NCBI GenBank assembly: GCA_945881775.1
Contig: CAMCVE010000003.1
Location: 1 to 64,000, forward strand
DNA from: Bacteriovorax stolpii
GTDB lineage: Bacteria; Bdellovibrionota; UBA2428
Direction of reading: 5' to 3'
Length of the DNA: 64,000 nt
Numbering within the stretch: the stretch's first letter is position 1; every line of letters begins with the position of its first letter. This document shows positions 1 through 8,198 of the stretch, piece after piece. The position numbers and the translations under genes are program-made. Under the pieces are notes generated by a model that was given only the letters and a program-made list of their open reading frames with translations, was not told the DNA's origin and searched no databases.

Positions 1-392
1 GTTCCGATCAGAGTGCATCGATTACTGATTTTCGGAGTTCAAACTACACTCGCGTTGTGTCGAATGAGCTAGACAAGCAATTTCGGGAAAAGAGTTGGTC
101 CACAGGTCAACGGGGAGAAAGCGGGGAGGTCGCCACTGGAACTGCCAACTTTGCTGGTGCAATTTCATCAGCAATTTATCTCGGCCCGGGACTTCCTTTG
201 AAAATTTCACAGGAGGCCATGATAAGTTGTGGCAACTACCCGTTTGTATTTATTCCTTAGGCTTGAAGAAACCGACGTTGATACTTAACCAGACTTTTAA
301 ACTTCGATTCAGCCACCGTAAGCTAAGCTAAGAATGGCGACATGGGGACTGCCTCGTAAATACTATATCTGACATGCAAGAAAAGGTGCGAA
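1..392. other. Non-coding or undetermined left edge
   Basis: No convincing gene is visible. Open frames here are short, overlap on both strands and show no recognisable protein motif or well-placed ribosome binding site. The stretch may be the end of a preceding element in the same integration hotspot, since an attachment-site copy follows downstream. Confidence 0.4.
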
Positions 393-677
393 GTGAGTAA
401 GTCACGAAAACATAAAGCTCAGAGTCGAAGTTTTTGCGGTTGGAAGGGTGGACCTAATTTAGATCGCAGCATCTATTATCCATACAAGGATTATGTTCGA
501 TCTGGAAAATCGACTTCTGAAACCGGTAGGGCTCGAACCGACAATGACTCCAATGAAAAAATAAAATCTATATCAAACGCCAAAGTATTAGAACTCAAAG
601 CCTATGCCGAAGAGAGGCGCGTAGATATGGATCGACGAGAAAAGATTGTGTTTAAGAAAATGAAAAAAGCGGCTTAG
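393..677 (+). CDS. Small basic hypothetical protein
   Basis: A 94-residue, very hydrophilic, Lys/Arg-rich protein. The GTG start is chosen because AAAGGTG lies at good spacing just upstream. No family is recognised and no membrane segment or signal peptide is visible. The C-terminus (FKKMKKAA) ends in Lys-Ala-Ala, as do several antitoxin-like proteins farther into the island. It lies just outside the first attachment-site copy, so it may be cargo of an older neighbouring element. It may be a nucleic-acid-binding protein from its charge, but that is inference. Confidence 0.45.
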   Translation: MSKSRKHKAQSRSFCGWKGGPNLDRSIYYPYKDYVRSGKSTSETGRARTDNDSNEKIKSISNAKVLELKAYAEERRVDMDRREKIVFKKMKKAA

Positions 678-735
678 GTGGATAGCTTGCAGCGGTAAAT
701 TCACCACGCCCGTACCGCGAATGCGAAAACGAAAT

Positions 736-859
736 TTGCCACAATTTGCCACAGAGTTTCGGTAAACCGTGGTCATCCACGGTCGCGCACCGGAAAACAC
801 TTCCACTTATAAACTACGTAAATTCGTAGACTTGCGTACTGAAATTGAAGTTTTTGGAA
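736..859. repeat. Diverged attachment-arm repeat, copy 1
   Basis: Begins with two near copies of TTTGCCA separated by a few bases. CTACGTAAAT and a poorly conserved tail ending in TTTGGAA follow. The layout and length match the copies at 9480-9605 and 11081-11206, although the middle is strongly diverged. A 48-bp tRNA-Arg 3' fragment follows 22 bases later, the same order as at 9480-9675. It probably represents an arm region of an integrated element. Confidence 0.55.
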
Positions 860-881
860 TGGGTTAGATTAGCCCTGGCCC

Positions 882-929
882 TGATTTCTAATCAGGTGGT
901 CGCAGGTTCGAGCCCTGCCGGGCGCACCA
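882..929 (+). repeat. tRNA-Arg(TCT) 3' fragment, attachment site copy 1
   Basis: These 48 bp contain an anticodon arm (stem CCTGA/TCAGG from 880, loop TTTCTAA, anticodon TCT), the variable region, a T arm (GCAGG TTCGAGC CCTGC), the 3' acceptor strand CGGGCGC, a discriminator A and encoded CCA. The 5' acceptor strand and D arm are absent upstream, so this is not a functional tRNA gene. An identical 48-mer lies at 9628-9675. Integration into the 3' end of a tRNA gene is typical of tyrosine recombinases, and such a gene lies 129 bp away. Confidence 0.85.
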
Positions 930-998
930 ATTATCTCCGAACAATTCCTACAACATAGGCGAGAAAGTGAAAGTTGAAGTGACTTCCACTTTCTGGAT

Positions 999-1053
999 TT
1001 GCCATCAATTTGCCATCACTTCGTGTGGCAAATCCGGACAACCCCGGTCAAAG
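999..1053. repeat. Tandem arm-type motif and hairpin beside the integrase
   Basis: Two tandem TTGCCATCA motifs are followed by TGGCAAATCC, which is complementary to the first (GGATTTGCCA from 995), giving a hairpin just beyond the integrase stop codon. The same tandem motif opens the repeats at 9480 and 11081. Plausible roles are integrase arm binding and limiting read-through between the attachment core and the gene. Both are inferred from position. Confidence 0.55.
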
Positions 1054-1057
1054 GCTG

Positions 1058-2161
1058 TCAGCTTCGGGCACGTTTTGCGCCCGTCGATGAGAAGCCGATG
1101 ATCGCTGTTTGTTGCTGGATGTATTCGCTCGAGAGGTGCGCATATCTCTCGGTCATTTGAATATCTCGGTGCCCTAAGATCTTCTTAAGGTCGTAAATTT
1201 TTCCACCGTTCATCACATAGTGCGCTGCAAAAGTGTGGCGAAGATCATGCAGAGTGATCTCGCGAACTTTTGCGAGCTTGATGCAAGGGTGGAACGACCC
1301 GCGGTAGATGCCTCTTAGTGCTCGAGGTTTCCCTTCTTGGTTTCCGAACACAAGATCGTCGCTAGCGGGGCGGCCTTGTTTCAGGAAATGCTCCCTGAGC
1401 ACACACTCAAGTTCCTCCACGATTCCGACGGTGCGGAGTTCGTGGTTCTTTGTGGTGTTCTCGGTTCGGTTTCTTACCCAGTCCATGTTCCTGCGAATCT
1501 GGATGGAGCTTCGATCAAGATCGACCTGCTCCCATTGCATGGCGCAAGCCTCACCGATTCGAGCTCCCGAGTTCAGAAGGAAACAGTAGAGCGGATAATC
1601 GCGAGGGAATTCTTTTTCTGCGGTTTTTAGAAAGCGGACAATCTCGTCTGCGTCCCAGTAAGGAATCTGTTTGAGCTCGAGTGCGAGCGGCTTCAGACCC
1701 TTGACGGGATTTGTGAGACGAAAGTTCCACTGCTTGGTGGGGTTAGAGGCGTCGTTAAATATCTTACTCACGATCGACAGCGCATAGTTGGCTGTGCGCG
1801 GGCCACAACCCGAATCAAGAATCTTCTCTCGAAGTTCGATCAGGTCGAGGTCCGTAACTTCTTCCATACGCAGTCCACCCAAGTATGGCTCAAGCCACTT
1901 TTGGATAAACAGCCGTGCATTGTCGTAGGTGCAGTATTTAACGTCGACTTTGTAGCGAGGCAGCCACTGCTGACAAACTTCTCCAAAAGTCGTGCTCGAC
2001 TTTGCATGAGTCGGGCGCTTGTTTGCAGAATCGCGCTCTGTAACGAGCCATTCCTGCGCATCCGTCCGACGCACAAAAGTTTTAGCAATGTATTTGCCCC
2101 GATACCGGTACCAAGCTTGGTAGGTTTTACCTTTGGATCCAATTCGAATTCTTATAGGCAT
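1058..2161 (-). CDS. int: Tyrosine recombinase / site-specific integrase
   Basis: A 367-residue phage-type integrase with an N-terminal arm/core-binding region (about 1-160) and a catalytic domain (about 165-345). The catalytic set is visible: Arg201 (GARIGEA), Lys238 as a likely beta-hairpin lysine, His305 and Arg308 (HDLRH), His331 (LGHRD) and nucleophile Tyr340 (TERYAHLS). It would cut and rejoin DNA at the tRNA-Arg 3' end, whose fragment lies at 882-929. An xis-like gene precedes it in the same direction. Length and motifs are intact, so it may be functional. Confidence 0.93.
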   Translation of the reverse strand: MPIRIRIGSKGKTYQAWYRYRGKYIAKTFVRRTDAQEWLVTERDSANKRPTHAKSSTTFGEVCQQWLPRYKVDVKYCTYDNARLFIQKWLEPYLGGLRMEEVTDLDLIELREKILDSGCGPRTANYALSIVSKIFNDASNPTKQWNFRLTNPVKGLKPLALELKQIPYWDADEIVRFLKTAEKEFPRDYPLYCFLLNSGARIGEACAMQWEQVDLDRSSIQIRRNMDWVRNRTENTTKNHELRTVGIVEELECVLREHFLKQGRPASDDLVFGNQEGKPRALRGIYRGSFHPCIKLAKVREITLHDLRHTFAAHYVMNGGKIYDLKKILGHRDIQMTERYAHLSSEYIQQQTAIIGFSSTGAKRARS

Positions 2162-2196
2162 AGGAAAGCTCCTTATGTGTTTGGAGTTTCGTAAAC

Positions 2197-2493
2197 CTAG
2201 GATCGACGCAGTCTGCGACGCTGCCGTTTGATGAACTGCTCAAGCTGTTCGTGGGTTAGATAAATCTTTCCCTTTCGACCGGCTTGAGTGACTTCGGCCC
2301 CGCAGCTCTTGAGTTGTCGATACAATCCAAGAGCTGTGAGATCTGGTCGGATCATTTTGGCAGCCGCTTTGAGATCGAGGAGTCTCCCAGTATCAGCTGA
2401 TGCTTTGTCAAAGAACGAATCTGAGTCTGTTTTTAGCAGCTCCCTATAGGGTTCTCTAGTGGTTTTAAAATAGTCCATCGCTCGCGCCTCCAA
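2197..2493 (-). CDS. Small HTH-like protein, candidate excisionase
   Basis: A 98-residue protein directly upstream of and co-oriented with the integrase. Residues about 37-90 resemble the MerR/excisionase-like winged fold (LDLKAAAKMIRPD, then GLYRQLKSC, GKIYLTHEQLEQFI), ending in a basic tail. Position and size suit a recombination directionality factor, but the family assignment rests on pattern only. A start at Met6 (MDYFKTT) is possible. The upstream gap of about 10 bases to the next gene suggests one transcript. Confidence 0.55.
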   Translation of the reverse strand: MEARAMDYFKTTREPYRELLKTDSDSFFDKASADTGRLLDLKAAAKMIRPDLTALGLYRQLKSCGAEVTQAGRKGKIYLTHEQLEQFIKRQRRRLRRS

Positions 2494-2504
2494 GGAGGGG
2501 CTGC

Positions 2505-2747
2505 CTAAGCAGCCCCTCCCGGTCGAGAGCCGCGCGTTCGTTTAGGACACACATAGGCACGAATCTTTCGTTCACCCTGCGGAAGTTGCAGGGTGTCGAT
2601 TTCCACGACCGCCTTTTGACCGGCTCGGTCGTTGTTGCTCCAGAGACATCCCACGCGGATAAATTCTCCTTGGTGCATAAACACGAGGTCGAAGTCAGGA
2701 CGCTTGCGATCGTTTTGAGTATCTTGGTTTTGATTGATGTTGTTCAT
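2505..2747 (-). CDS. Small hypothetical protein of the mobile element
   Basis: An 80-residue protein whose start overlaps the end of the coupling-protein gene by 4 bp (ATGA), which indicates translational coupling. The middle (DFDLVFMHQGEF, then VGCLWSNNDRAG) resembles small beta-rich proteins often found beside conjugation genes, such as the DUF736 type, but I cannot assign it firmly. It ends in Gly-Gly-Ala-Ala. Confidence 0.5.
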   Translation of the reverse strand: MNNINQNQDTQNDRKRPDFDLVFMHQGEFIRVGCLWSNNDRAGQKAVVEIDTLQLPQGERKIRAYVCPKRTRGSRPGGAA

Positions 2748-4375
2748 AATTCTTTCTCCTTAGTGGTTGGGGTTGATGGTTTTCTTGAAGACTTCGAGAC
2801 GTCTCTCGAAGTCAGCCAAGTCTTGGCTTCATAAGGGGAGGGTTTGGGCGCGGGCCGAAAGCTCTTCGTGGCCTGATGGCTTCGACCATAGCGGGAGGGC
2901 GTTGGAGCATAGGGGACTTTCATGGGATAGAGCTTGAGAGGATTCTTGCTCGAGTAGATACAGCGACCCACTTCGAGATCTTTGATGAGGTCGGGCGCGA
3001 TCCTAAACTCGTGCACTTCGCGCACACTTGCTTCGCCGGTGTAGAGTCCGTGGCTCACGCGCTCAGTGGCCTTTGTGGTTTTAAAGGTGCCAAAGAACTT
3101 CGACCACAGCTCGGCGTCTTCAGGAATATCCTGCCTAAACGTGAAGCGAACATTGCAGTTGCCCATGATCTGCCCGAGGAAACTCGGCGAAACTTTGCGC
3201 AAGTCAGAGAGCGTCTGATGCGCCATGTGGATCATAAATCCCGACGAGCGGCCCTTATTGAGGAAGCTCACAAAAGACTCCGATGCAAAGGCATCAAACT
3301 CATCCACGTAGACCGAGAAAGGTCTCGTCCAGTCGTTGCGGAGTGAGGATTTTCGCATGCCCGAGATGAGGAGAATCTCTTGAAGCATGAGTCTTCCTAG
3401 GCGCGTGCTTTGAATTGCTTTGGCCTCGGTCGGCAGGTCCACGTACACGATCTTCCCGTTCTGGACCGCATCGAGCATTGAGAGCTCGCGACCTGGCGCA
3501 TCGTCTACTGCGAGGATGTTTCGCCACTCTGAGGCGAGAAGATTGTCGATATCCAGGAAGAGTCCCTCGAAGCTCGAGTTCTTTTCTGTGCGCTTAAGAT
3601 CAACAAGCACCTCGCTGAGGTTCTGCATGTTGAAGCCTTCGGGAGACTCTTTGCAGAGCCGATCAAAAGCCATCAGCAGCGCGCGTTCGCAGTGCTTGGC
3701 GTAGTGCGCCTCTGAGAACACCGTCGAGTTATAGAACTTCGTCTGAAGCTCCGAGGCGCTGCCAAGTCCACAAGGGTTCCAGCGCGAGCTTTCGTCACCC
3801 AGCTGCGTTGAAAGGATGTGGAGATCTGCTTTCCGACCGGCTTGGTGCGCGTACTCAGATATTCGGTCAAAGAAGCTCAGCTCGCCTTTGGGGTCGATAA
3901 TCAGGCACCCGAGTCCGCGCTCAATGTCTTGCCGTATCATGTGCTCCAGGAGCACAGTTTTCCCGGATCCTGTGGCGCCTACGACGTGCGTGTGGCGCAT
4001 GCGGGCCTCGTCGCTAACAAACGTCGAGTCGATCCAGATGCCGTCTTCTTTGCGCGGGTTCAGGCACTTTCTAAGGCGGTCCACGAGGTCCCGCTTCTTG
4101 GCTCGCAGACTCTCCCAACTTAGATCGAGCCGACAGAGTAAGACCCCTAGAAAGTAGATCGCCTCCCATTCCAGAATCGCTTTGAAAGCGAGCTGCGCCT
4201 TGGCTTCTGTGATCATGCGAGCATTGGTGTATTGCATCACCCAGGCGCACATCCCAAACGAGACAGCGACGCGGATGCCGTACGGGGCGAGCAATCTTAC
4301 CAAAAACCCAAACGCTACAATGGGCCAATTAAAGATGGAGAGTCTCACGACTTGCTCCTTAAGTTCGCAAGGCAA
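2744..4375 (-). CDS. Type IV coupling protein (TraD/VirD4-like)
   Basis: A 543-residue membrane ATPase. Two hydrophobic stretches lie in the N-terminus (about 13-48 and 66-82). Walker A is at residues 133-140 (GATGSGKT) and Walker B at 355-359 (VYVDE), with a conserved DPKGEL motif after the first strand. The family couples relaxed DNA to a type IV secretion channel. No relaxase or channel gene is present, so the conjugation set is incomplete here. An IS element begins 36 bp before the start codon and probably separates the gene from its original promoter or operon partners. The C-terminal 60 residues are Ser/Pro/Lys rich and low in complexity. Confidence 0.85.
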   Translation of the reverse strand: MPCELKEQVVRLSIFNWPIVAFGFLVRLLAPYGIRVAVSFGMCAWVMQYTNARMITEAKAQLAFKAILEWEAIYFLGVLLCRLDLSWESLRAKKRDLVDRLRKCLNPRKEDGIWIDSTFVSDEARMRHTHVVGATGSGKTVLLEHMIRQDIERGLGCLIIDPKGELSFFDRISEYAHQAGRKADLHILSTQLGDESSRWNPCGLGSASELQTKFYNSTVFSEAHYAKHCERALLMAFDRLCKESPEGFNMQNLSEVLVDLKRTEKNSSFEGLFLDIDNLLASEWRNILAVDDAPGRELSMLDAVQNGKIVYVDLPTEAKAIQSTRLGRLMLQEILLISGMRKSSLRNDWTRPFSVYVDEFDAFASESFVSFLNKGRSSGFMIHMAHQTLSDLRKVSPSFLGQIMGNCNVRFTFRQDIPEDAELWSKFFGTFKTTKATERVSHGLYTGEASVREVHEFRIAPDLIKDLEVGRCIYSSKNPLKLYPMKVPYAPTPSRYGRSHQATKSFRPAPKPSPYEAKTWLTSRDVSKSSRKPSTPTTKEKEL

Positions 4376-4481
4376 AGAAGCTCAATCTTAGGGAAAGGTC
4401 CGAGTTCATCCGCGGTTCCCCCCGAAAACTGTAAAGCTTGAAAGGTGAGTCACTCTGCGTAAAAATACGAAGGAGTGACCT

Positions 4482-4745
4482 ATGAAGAAGCGATTTACTG
4501 AAGAACAAATCATCAAGACCCTGAAGCGACTGGACGCCGGTGAGGACGTGAAAACGATCTGCCGCGAGCTCGGCGTACACATGCAGACGGTCTACAAATG
4601 GAAGTCGAAGTTCGGCGGCATGGAAGTTTCAGACGCCAAGCGCCTTCGTGAGCTTGAGGCCGAATGTGGCAAGCTCAAGAAGATGTATTCCGAAGCGATG
4701 ATGACGATCGAGGATCTGAGGCACATCAACTCAAAAAACTGGTAA
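4482..4745 (+). CDS. IS3-family transposase OrfA
   Basis: An 87-residue protein with a helix-turn-helix (ICRELGVHMQTVYKWKSKFG, about 27-46) and a leucine-zipper-like region (LRELEAECGKLKKMY) used for multimerisation in this family. The start follows GGAG. Near its end is the slippery heptamer A AAA AAC at 4733-4739, in phase with OrfA. A -1 shift there continues into OrfB (CTG GTA AGG CCT), producing the OrfAB transposase. Confidence 0.92.
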   Translation: MKKRFTEEQIIKTLKRLDAGEDVKTICRELGVHMQTVYKWKSKFGGMEVSDAKRLRELEAECGKLKKMYSEAMMTIEDLRHINSKNW

Positions 4746-5566
4746 GGCCTGCGCAGAAAAAGAAGGCCGCTTTGGAACTTGTAGAAGTTTTTGGGCGATC
4801 CATTGCGTGGGCCTGTCGAAGTGCAGGCGTGGGACGATCGACGTTTGCGTATAGCGCGAAATTCCCGGACCGAGACGCCGAACTAAAGACGGCAATGCAT
4901 GAGCTTGTGCACCGGTTTAAACGCTGGGGTTGTCCTAGGATTCACGACAGGTTGAGAAAGCAAGGAGTGGTCGTAAACCACAAGCGAACGGAACGGATTT
5001 ACGTCGAAGAAAAACTGCAGGTACGAGCGCGCAAGCGCAAGAAGCGCGCGAGACTTCCGAGGATCGTAAGGCCGAAAGCGACGAGGCCGAACGACGTTTG
5101 GTCGATGGATTTTGTGCACGACTGGATGGCGACCAAAAGGAAGCTCAAGACGTTAACAATCATCGACGATTGCACGAAAGAATCCGTGGGAATTCACGTT
5201 GAGCATTCGATCAGTGGCGCGGAGGTAGCGAGATTTCTTGATTCGCTGGGCGTGCTTCCGAAACGTATTCGCACAGACAATGGTCCGGAGTTTACATCGA
5301 ATGCTTTTCTAAATTGGAGCGACGGAAAGATCGAGCACGAGTTGATCACGCCCGGGAAACCAAACGAGAACGCGTATATTGAATCGTTCAATTCGAGGTT
5401 CCGAGACGAGTGCCTCAACGAGCATATTTTCATGGATCTTCGGGATGCGAAACGGAAGATCGAAGAGTGGAGAAAGAGCTACAACGAAGAGCATCCGCAT
5501 AGCTCGCTGGGGATGCGGACGCCGAAAGAGTTTGCGCTCGAGTACGAGAAAATGATATCAGGCTGA
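4664..5566 (+). CDS. IS3-family transposase OrfB (rve/DDE integrase domain)
   Basis: Catalytic half of the transposase, probably made mainly as an OrfAB fusion by -1 frameshifting at 4733-4739. The frame is open from an ATG at 4664, but the OrfB-specific sequence begins at about 4739 with LVRPAQKKK. An HTH_21-like region (RWGCPRIHDRL) is followed by the DDE core: Asp in VWSMDFVHD, Asp in RTDNGPEF and Glu in NAYIESFNSRFRDE. The typical C-terminal YNEEHPHSSLGMRTP motif is present. The frame is full length with no damage. Confidence 0.92.
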   Translation: MWQAQEDVFRSDDDDRGSEAHQLKKLVRPAQKKKAALELVEVFGRSIAWACRSAGVGRSTFAYSAKFPDRDAELKTAMHELVHRFKRWGCPRIHDRLRKQGVVVNHKRTERIYVEEKLQVRARKRKKRARLPRIVRPKATRPNDVWSMDFVHDWMATKRKLKTLTIIDDCTKESVGIHVEHSISGAEVARFLDSLGVLPKRIRTDNGPEFTSNAFLNWSDGKIEHELITPGKPNENAYIESFNSRFRDECLNEHIFMDLRDAKRKIEEWRKSYNEEHPHSSLGMRTPKEFALEYEKMISG

Positions 5567-5614
5567 CACGGTGTGATTCACCCAAGACCCTTTACAGAAA
5601 AAGGGGGAACCGCG

Positions 5615-5953
5615 TTCTCTACATCTCCCAGACCGTCGGGCGCCTTGCAGGAAAGCAATATTAGAACAACCGGACAAATCAATAAATTCAGAAGAGAGTC
5701 GACGTTCCGCATTCCTCATTGTCTTCTGGGAGAGCGCTAACACCAAATTAAGTTTTAACTTAAAGTTGCAATAACAAATTCATCAATGTTGCACCGACTG
5801 GCTGCACTCGAAGAGCCGGTCGCTCTTACTGCGCAGGCGACCCATCACGCTCATGCGGTAGAATAAGGTTACATTAAACATGGTTAACAAATTTAATTAG
5901 TCAGTTGGAACGCCGATAACCGCCTAGATGGTACCGTTTCTACAATTCAGTGA
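5615..5953. other. Intergenic, AT-rich, with one palindrome
   Basis: No gene is visible between the IS and the next reading frame. A 16-bp palindrome, TTAAGTTTTAACTTAA, lies at 5748-5763 and could be an operator. There is no clear promoter or terminator. The stretch may be the remnant of whatever preceded the coupling-protein gene before the IS inserted. Confidence 0.35.
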
Positions 5954-6562
5954 ATGAAAAAGAAATTCGTTTCTAAGCGAGCATACTTCAAATTGATTGA
6001 GACCTCACTTTTAGTTGGGAGTCTTTTTTTAATGTACTCTATTTTTAAAAATTCTATCGACTTCGATTTGATTGGCGTCAGTCAAGCGAAGGTAGAGTTT
6101 TGGGTTCATCTCGTATTAGGAACATTACTGTTTGCAGCCATCTGGCTAGGGTTCAAAGAATTTCAATTTTATGCTCATCCCTCGAGTAAAATATTGGAGA
6201 TTGAAAATTCGAATTTGTTAATTGGCTACGCCTTTTTACATGAATCGCATCAGGTTCTTTTGCAGCGGAAGAAAGCATTTTTCCTCTCGATACCCCTAAA
6301 ACATATCAAACACTTTGAAATAACGAAGGATATAACTCCGTATTATCGAAGCATATTAAATAGCAGAAAAAAAATTCTAACTTTTTCTAGTTGGATCGCG
6401 CTTACATTGAGAGATAGTGAGGACCTGTTCGAAGGTTTTTATATAAAATCACTCCGAGAAAATATTGTACTGATATACAAGGATGATCTAGGTGTTGAAG
6501 AAATGGAGTTACTTCACCGTACCTTTCATCTACGAGAGGGGTCGGATTCGGCATTAATTTAG
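5954..6562 (+). CDS. Hypothetical two-helix membrane protein
   Basis: A 202-residue protein with two hydrophobic helices near the N-terminus (about 11-30 and 50-66), followed by a soluble domain of about 130 residues rich in beta-prone segments. That domain could be PH-like, but I do not recognise the family. The gene is more AT-rich than the window's housekeeping genes, as expected for acquired cargo. No partner gene overlaps it. Confidence 0.6.
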   Translation: MKKKFVSKRAYFKLIETSLLVGSLFLMYSIFKNSIDFDLIGVSQAKVEFWVHLVLGTLLFAAIWLGFKEFQFYAHPSSKILEIENSNLLIGYAFLHESHQVLLQRKKAFFLSIPLKHIKHFEITKDITPYYRSILNSRKKILTFSSWIALTLRDSEDLFEGFYIKSLRENIVLIYKDDLGVEEMELLHRTFHLREGSDSALI

Positions 6563-6674
6563 CCTTGAATTGAGTTCGTTCTGGGAAACTCGCCACCAAG
6601 TGAGGCAACCTGCGTAGTCTGCATCTGGACTCCCTTGGCGATTCTGCTGCGTGATTGATTGGAGTTAAGAAAAA

Positions 6675-6929
6675 TTGGCGAAACCCTCCAGTACAGCGCT
6701 AGCCGCGAAACCGCAATACTATCTTAAGAAAATGACACTCCGTCCGAATCCCTATCCCTGCAAGCTAAAGAAGAGTGTCACCATCCGCCTTGATGTTGAC
6801 GTCGTCGAATACTTCAAAGCCCTGAGTGAGCAGACCGGAACCGCCTATCAAACGTTGATGAACGACTTTCTGAAGAGCTGCAAAGAGCAAAAGTTCACTC
6901 CTAAAACAATTTGGAAAAGGGCGGGCTGA
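6675..6929 (+). CDS. BrnA-like antitoxin without adjacent toxin
   Basis: An 84-residue protein. The C-terminal half (KKSVTIRLDVDVVEYFKALS, then TAYQTLMNDFLKSC) fits the ribbon-helix-helix fold of BrnA/COG3514 antitoxins. The TTG start is supported by GGAG ten bases upstream; ATG at 6732 is an alternative. BrnT toxin normally precedes brnA, but no BrnT-like gene is present, so this is an orphan. A decayed copy of its last 66 bp lies at 14281-14346. Confidence 0.68.
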   Translation: MAKPSSTALAAKPQYYLKKMTLRPNPYPCKLKKSVTIRLDVDVVEYFKALSEQTGTAYQTLMNDFLKSCKEQKFTPKTIWKRAG

Positions 6930-6990
6930 AGCCTCGCAACGATGCTCCAAAAACAAGGCATTCAAAACATGAAGCAAGGCGGGTTAAAAG

Positions 6991-7350
6991 TTACGCAGCC
7001 CGCGGAGCCTCAAGCTCGGCACCCGTAGCCGCAATAATCTTGATGAGCAGGTCACAAGAGACACTCACGGTAGCACCATTTTTTATGGCCGATACCTTGC
7101 TACGAGAGACTCCGGAGAGCTTTACAATTTCATTAACGGAGAGCTTAGACGCACTGAGCTTCTTAACTGCGAGCGAAGTGAGATCGGCTTTGTATTTCAT
7201 TAGAGCAACGTCGGCGTCAGACAGACCAAGAAGATGGCCAATCTCTTTTGCATTCTTCGCGACCTTTGCTTTATCAACGGCTTCCTGAGCACGAGATTTT
7301 GAGATCTTAAGCTTCTTAGAGAGTGCTGCCGCTGAAGTCATTTTTGTCAT
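6991..7350 (-). CDS. XRE/HigA-like antitoxin, orphan
   Basis: A 119-residue regulator with a C-terminal helix-turn-helix (LSVNEIVKLSGVSRSKVSAI, about 70-89). Its N-terminus (TSAAALSKKLKISKSRAQEA) closely matches that of the antitoxin at 10404-10688, so the two share an N-terminal module. No toxin-sized gene is fused or overlapping. It ends in Arg-Ala-Ala. It may be a solo antitoxin or an anti-addiction regulator. Confidence 0.65.
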   Translation of the reverse strand: MTKMTSAAALSKKLKISKSRAQEAVDKAKVAKNAKEIGHLLGLSDADVALMKYKADLTSLAVKKLSASKLSVNEIVKLSGVSRSKVSAIKNGATVSVSCDLLIKIIAATGAELEAPRAA

Positions 7351-7404
7351 ATCTTAAGATCTTCTCCTTCGGTTTCAATTTCGATGCATGCGGTTCTTTC
7401 GATC

Positions 7405-7710
7405 TTAAGCCGCTTTCTTCTTCTTAGTGGGAACAAGCGAGATCGACAATTCTGCGCATACAACGTGAGCGGCTTGAACCATCGTTTCGAGGGATACGCC
7501 GGTGTTCATGCTGAAAATTTTCTCGTTCATGGCCGGACTCTTAAAGGCCTTTCGGATGGCGTTCTTGGCAAGACCAAGGCGCTTCATTTGCCTCTCAAGG
7601 TCGTGGAGAAACTGGAGTTTTACGGCCTTAGCATCTACGACCACTGAGAGTCCTTCTTCATCAAGAAATGCGTCGAAGAACGATCCAGCGTGTTTATTTT
7701 TTGCTTTCAT
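7405..7710 (-). CDS. Antitoxin-like regulator, paralogue of 12325-12609
   Basis: A 101-residue protein ending in KKKKAA. Its C-terminal 75 residues (FLHDLERQMKRLG onward, including FSMNTGVSLETMVQAAHVV) are nearly identical to those of the protein at 12325-12609, and the DNA is about 90% identical over roughly 220 bp. The helical pattern resembles HigA-like/XRE antitoxins. No toxin is adjacent. The N-terminal 27 residues differ from the paralogue, which suggests mosaic exchange of the N-terminal segment. Confidence 0.6.
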   Translation of the reverse strand: MKAKNKHAGSFFDAFLDEEGLSVVVDAKAVKLQFLHDLERQMKRLGLAKNAIRKAFKSPAMNEKIFSMNTGVSLETMVQAAHVVCAELSISLVPTKKKKAA

Positions 7711-7746
7711 AATTTTTCCCTGCTGAAGCTCTGAACCTAAGAAAGA

Positions 7747-8028
7747 TCAGGCAGCCTTGCGGCTTACGATCTTAAAATCATACCCAAGAGATGTGAGCAT
7801 ATTTAGGAGCACGTCGAATGTAATCTTGGATGTGCCAATTCCAGATTCGATTTGAGCAATACGCCCTTGGGTCACGCCGACTTTTTTGGCAAGAGCGACT
7901 TGCGAAAGCTTGAGCTTCTTTCGAGTTTTAACGATCTGCTGAATGAGGCGTTGCTTCTCCCGAACCTCGTTCGCGTTTACGTTAAGAGACTTCGCCAGTT
8001 CATCGATCGACATTTCTTTAAAAGCCAT
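7747..8028 (-). CDS. XRE-family transcriptional regulator
   Basis: A 93-residue protein with a classic Cro/CI helix-turn-helix (LSQVALAKKVGVTQGRIAQI, about 42-61) and a C-terminal strand-rich tail (LTSLGYDFKIVSRKAA) typical of HigA-type antitoxins. No overlapping RelE/HigB partner is visible, so it is a third orphan in a row. It ends in Lys-Ala-Ala. Confidence 0.75.
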   Translation of the reverse strand: MAFKEMSIDELAKSLNVNANEVREKQRLIQQIVKTRKKLKLSQVALAKKVGVTQGRIAQIESGIGTSKITFDVLLNMLTSLGYDFKIVSRKAA

Positions 8029-8096
8029 TAGTCCCAGTATAGGACAGTTTTATTATTAGCCATAGCTAATTTTGGCATTGTGCATATATTTCAAAC

Positions 8097-8135
8097 TTGC
8101 CATCAATCTGCAATCACTTGGTCTGACAAAACGGC
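8097..8135. repeat. Truncated attachment-arm repeat
   Basis: TTGCCATCAAT, CTGCAATCACTTG and a TGACAAA segment match the first 30-40 bp of the repeats at 9480 and 11081, then similarity stops. It separates the orphan-antitoxin block from the next toxin-antitoxin module. Confidence 0.55.
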
Positions 8136-8198
8136 GGTGCCGAAGGCGCCTAGGGCTCTAACATACTGAAACCTATGGGCCAGGCTCCTTCATCGCTC

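Larger units (their letters stand above)
4411..5614 (+). mobile_element. IS3-family insertion sequence
   Basis: A roughly 1.2-kb element carrying orfA and orfB. The ends are imperfect inverted repeats: GTTCCCCC then CTGTAAAG and GGTGA on the left, and the complement of CTTTACAG then GGGGGAAC on the right. CGCG flanks both ends (4411-4414 and 5611-5614). It could be a 4-bp target duplication or, being palindromic, the tip of the inverted repeats. With the first reading the element proper is 4415-5610. Reading frames and ends are intact, which argues for recent insertion. Confidence 0.88.

Noticed and set aside
882-929. Functional tRNA-Arg gene
   Set aside because: Only the anticodon arm, T arm and 3' acceptor strand exist; the D arm and the 5' acceptor strand GCGCCCG are missing upstream. 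The same holds for 9628-9675.
2876-3346. Plus-strand frame of 156 codons
   Set aside because: Antisense to the coupling-protein gene, with no recognisable motif; a coding-bias shadow.
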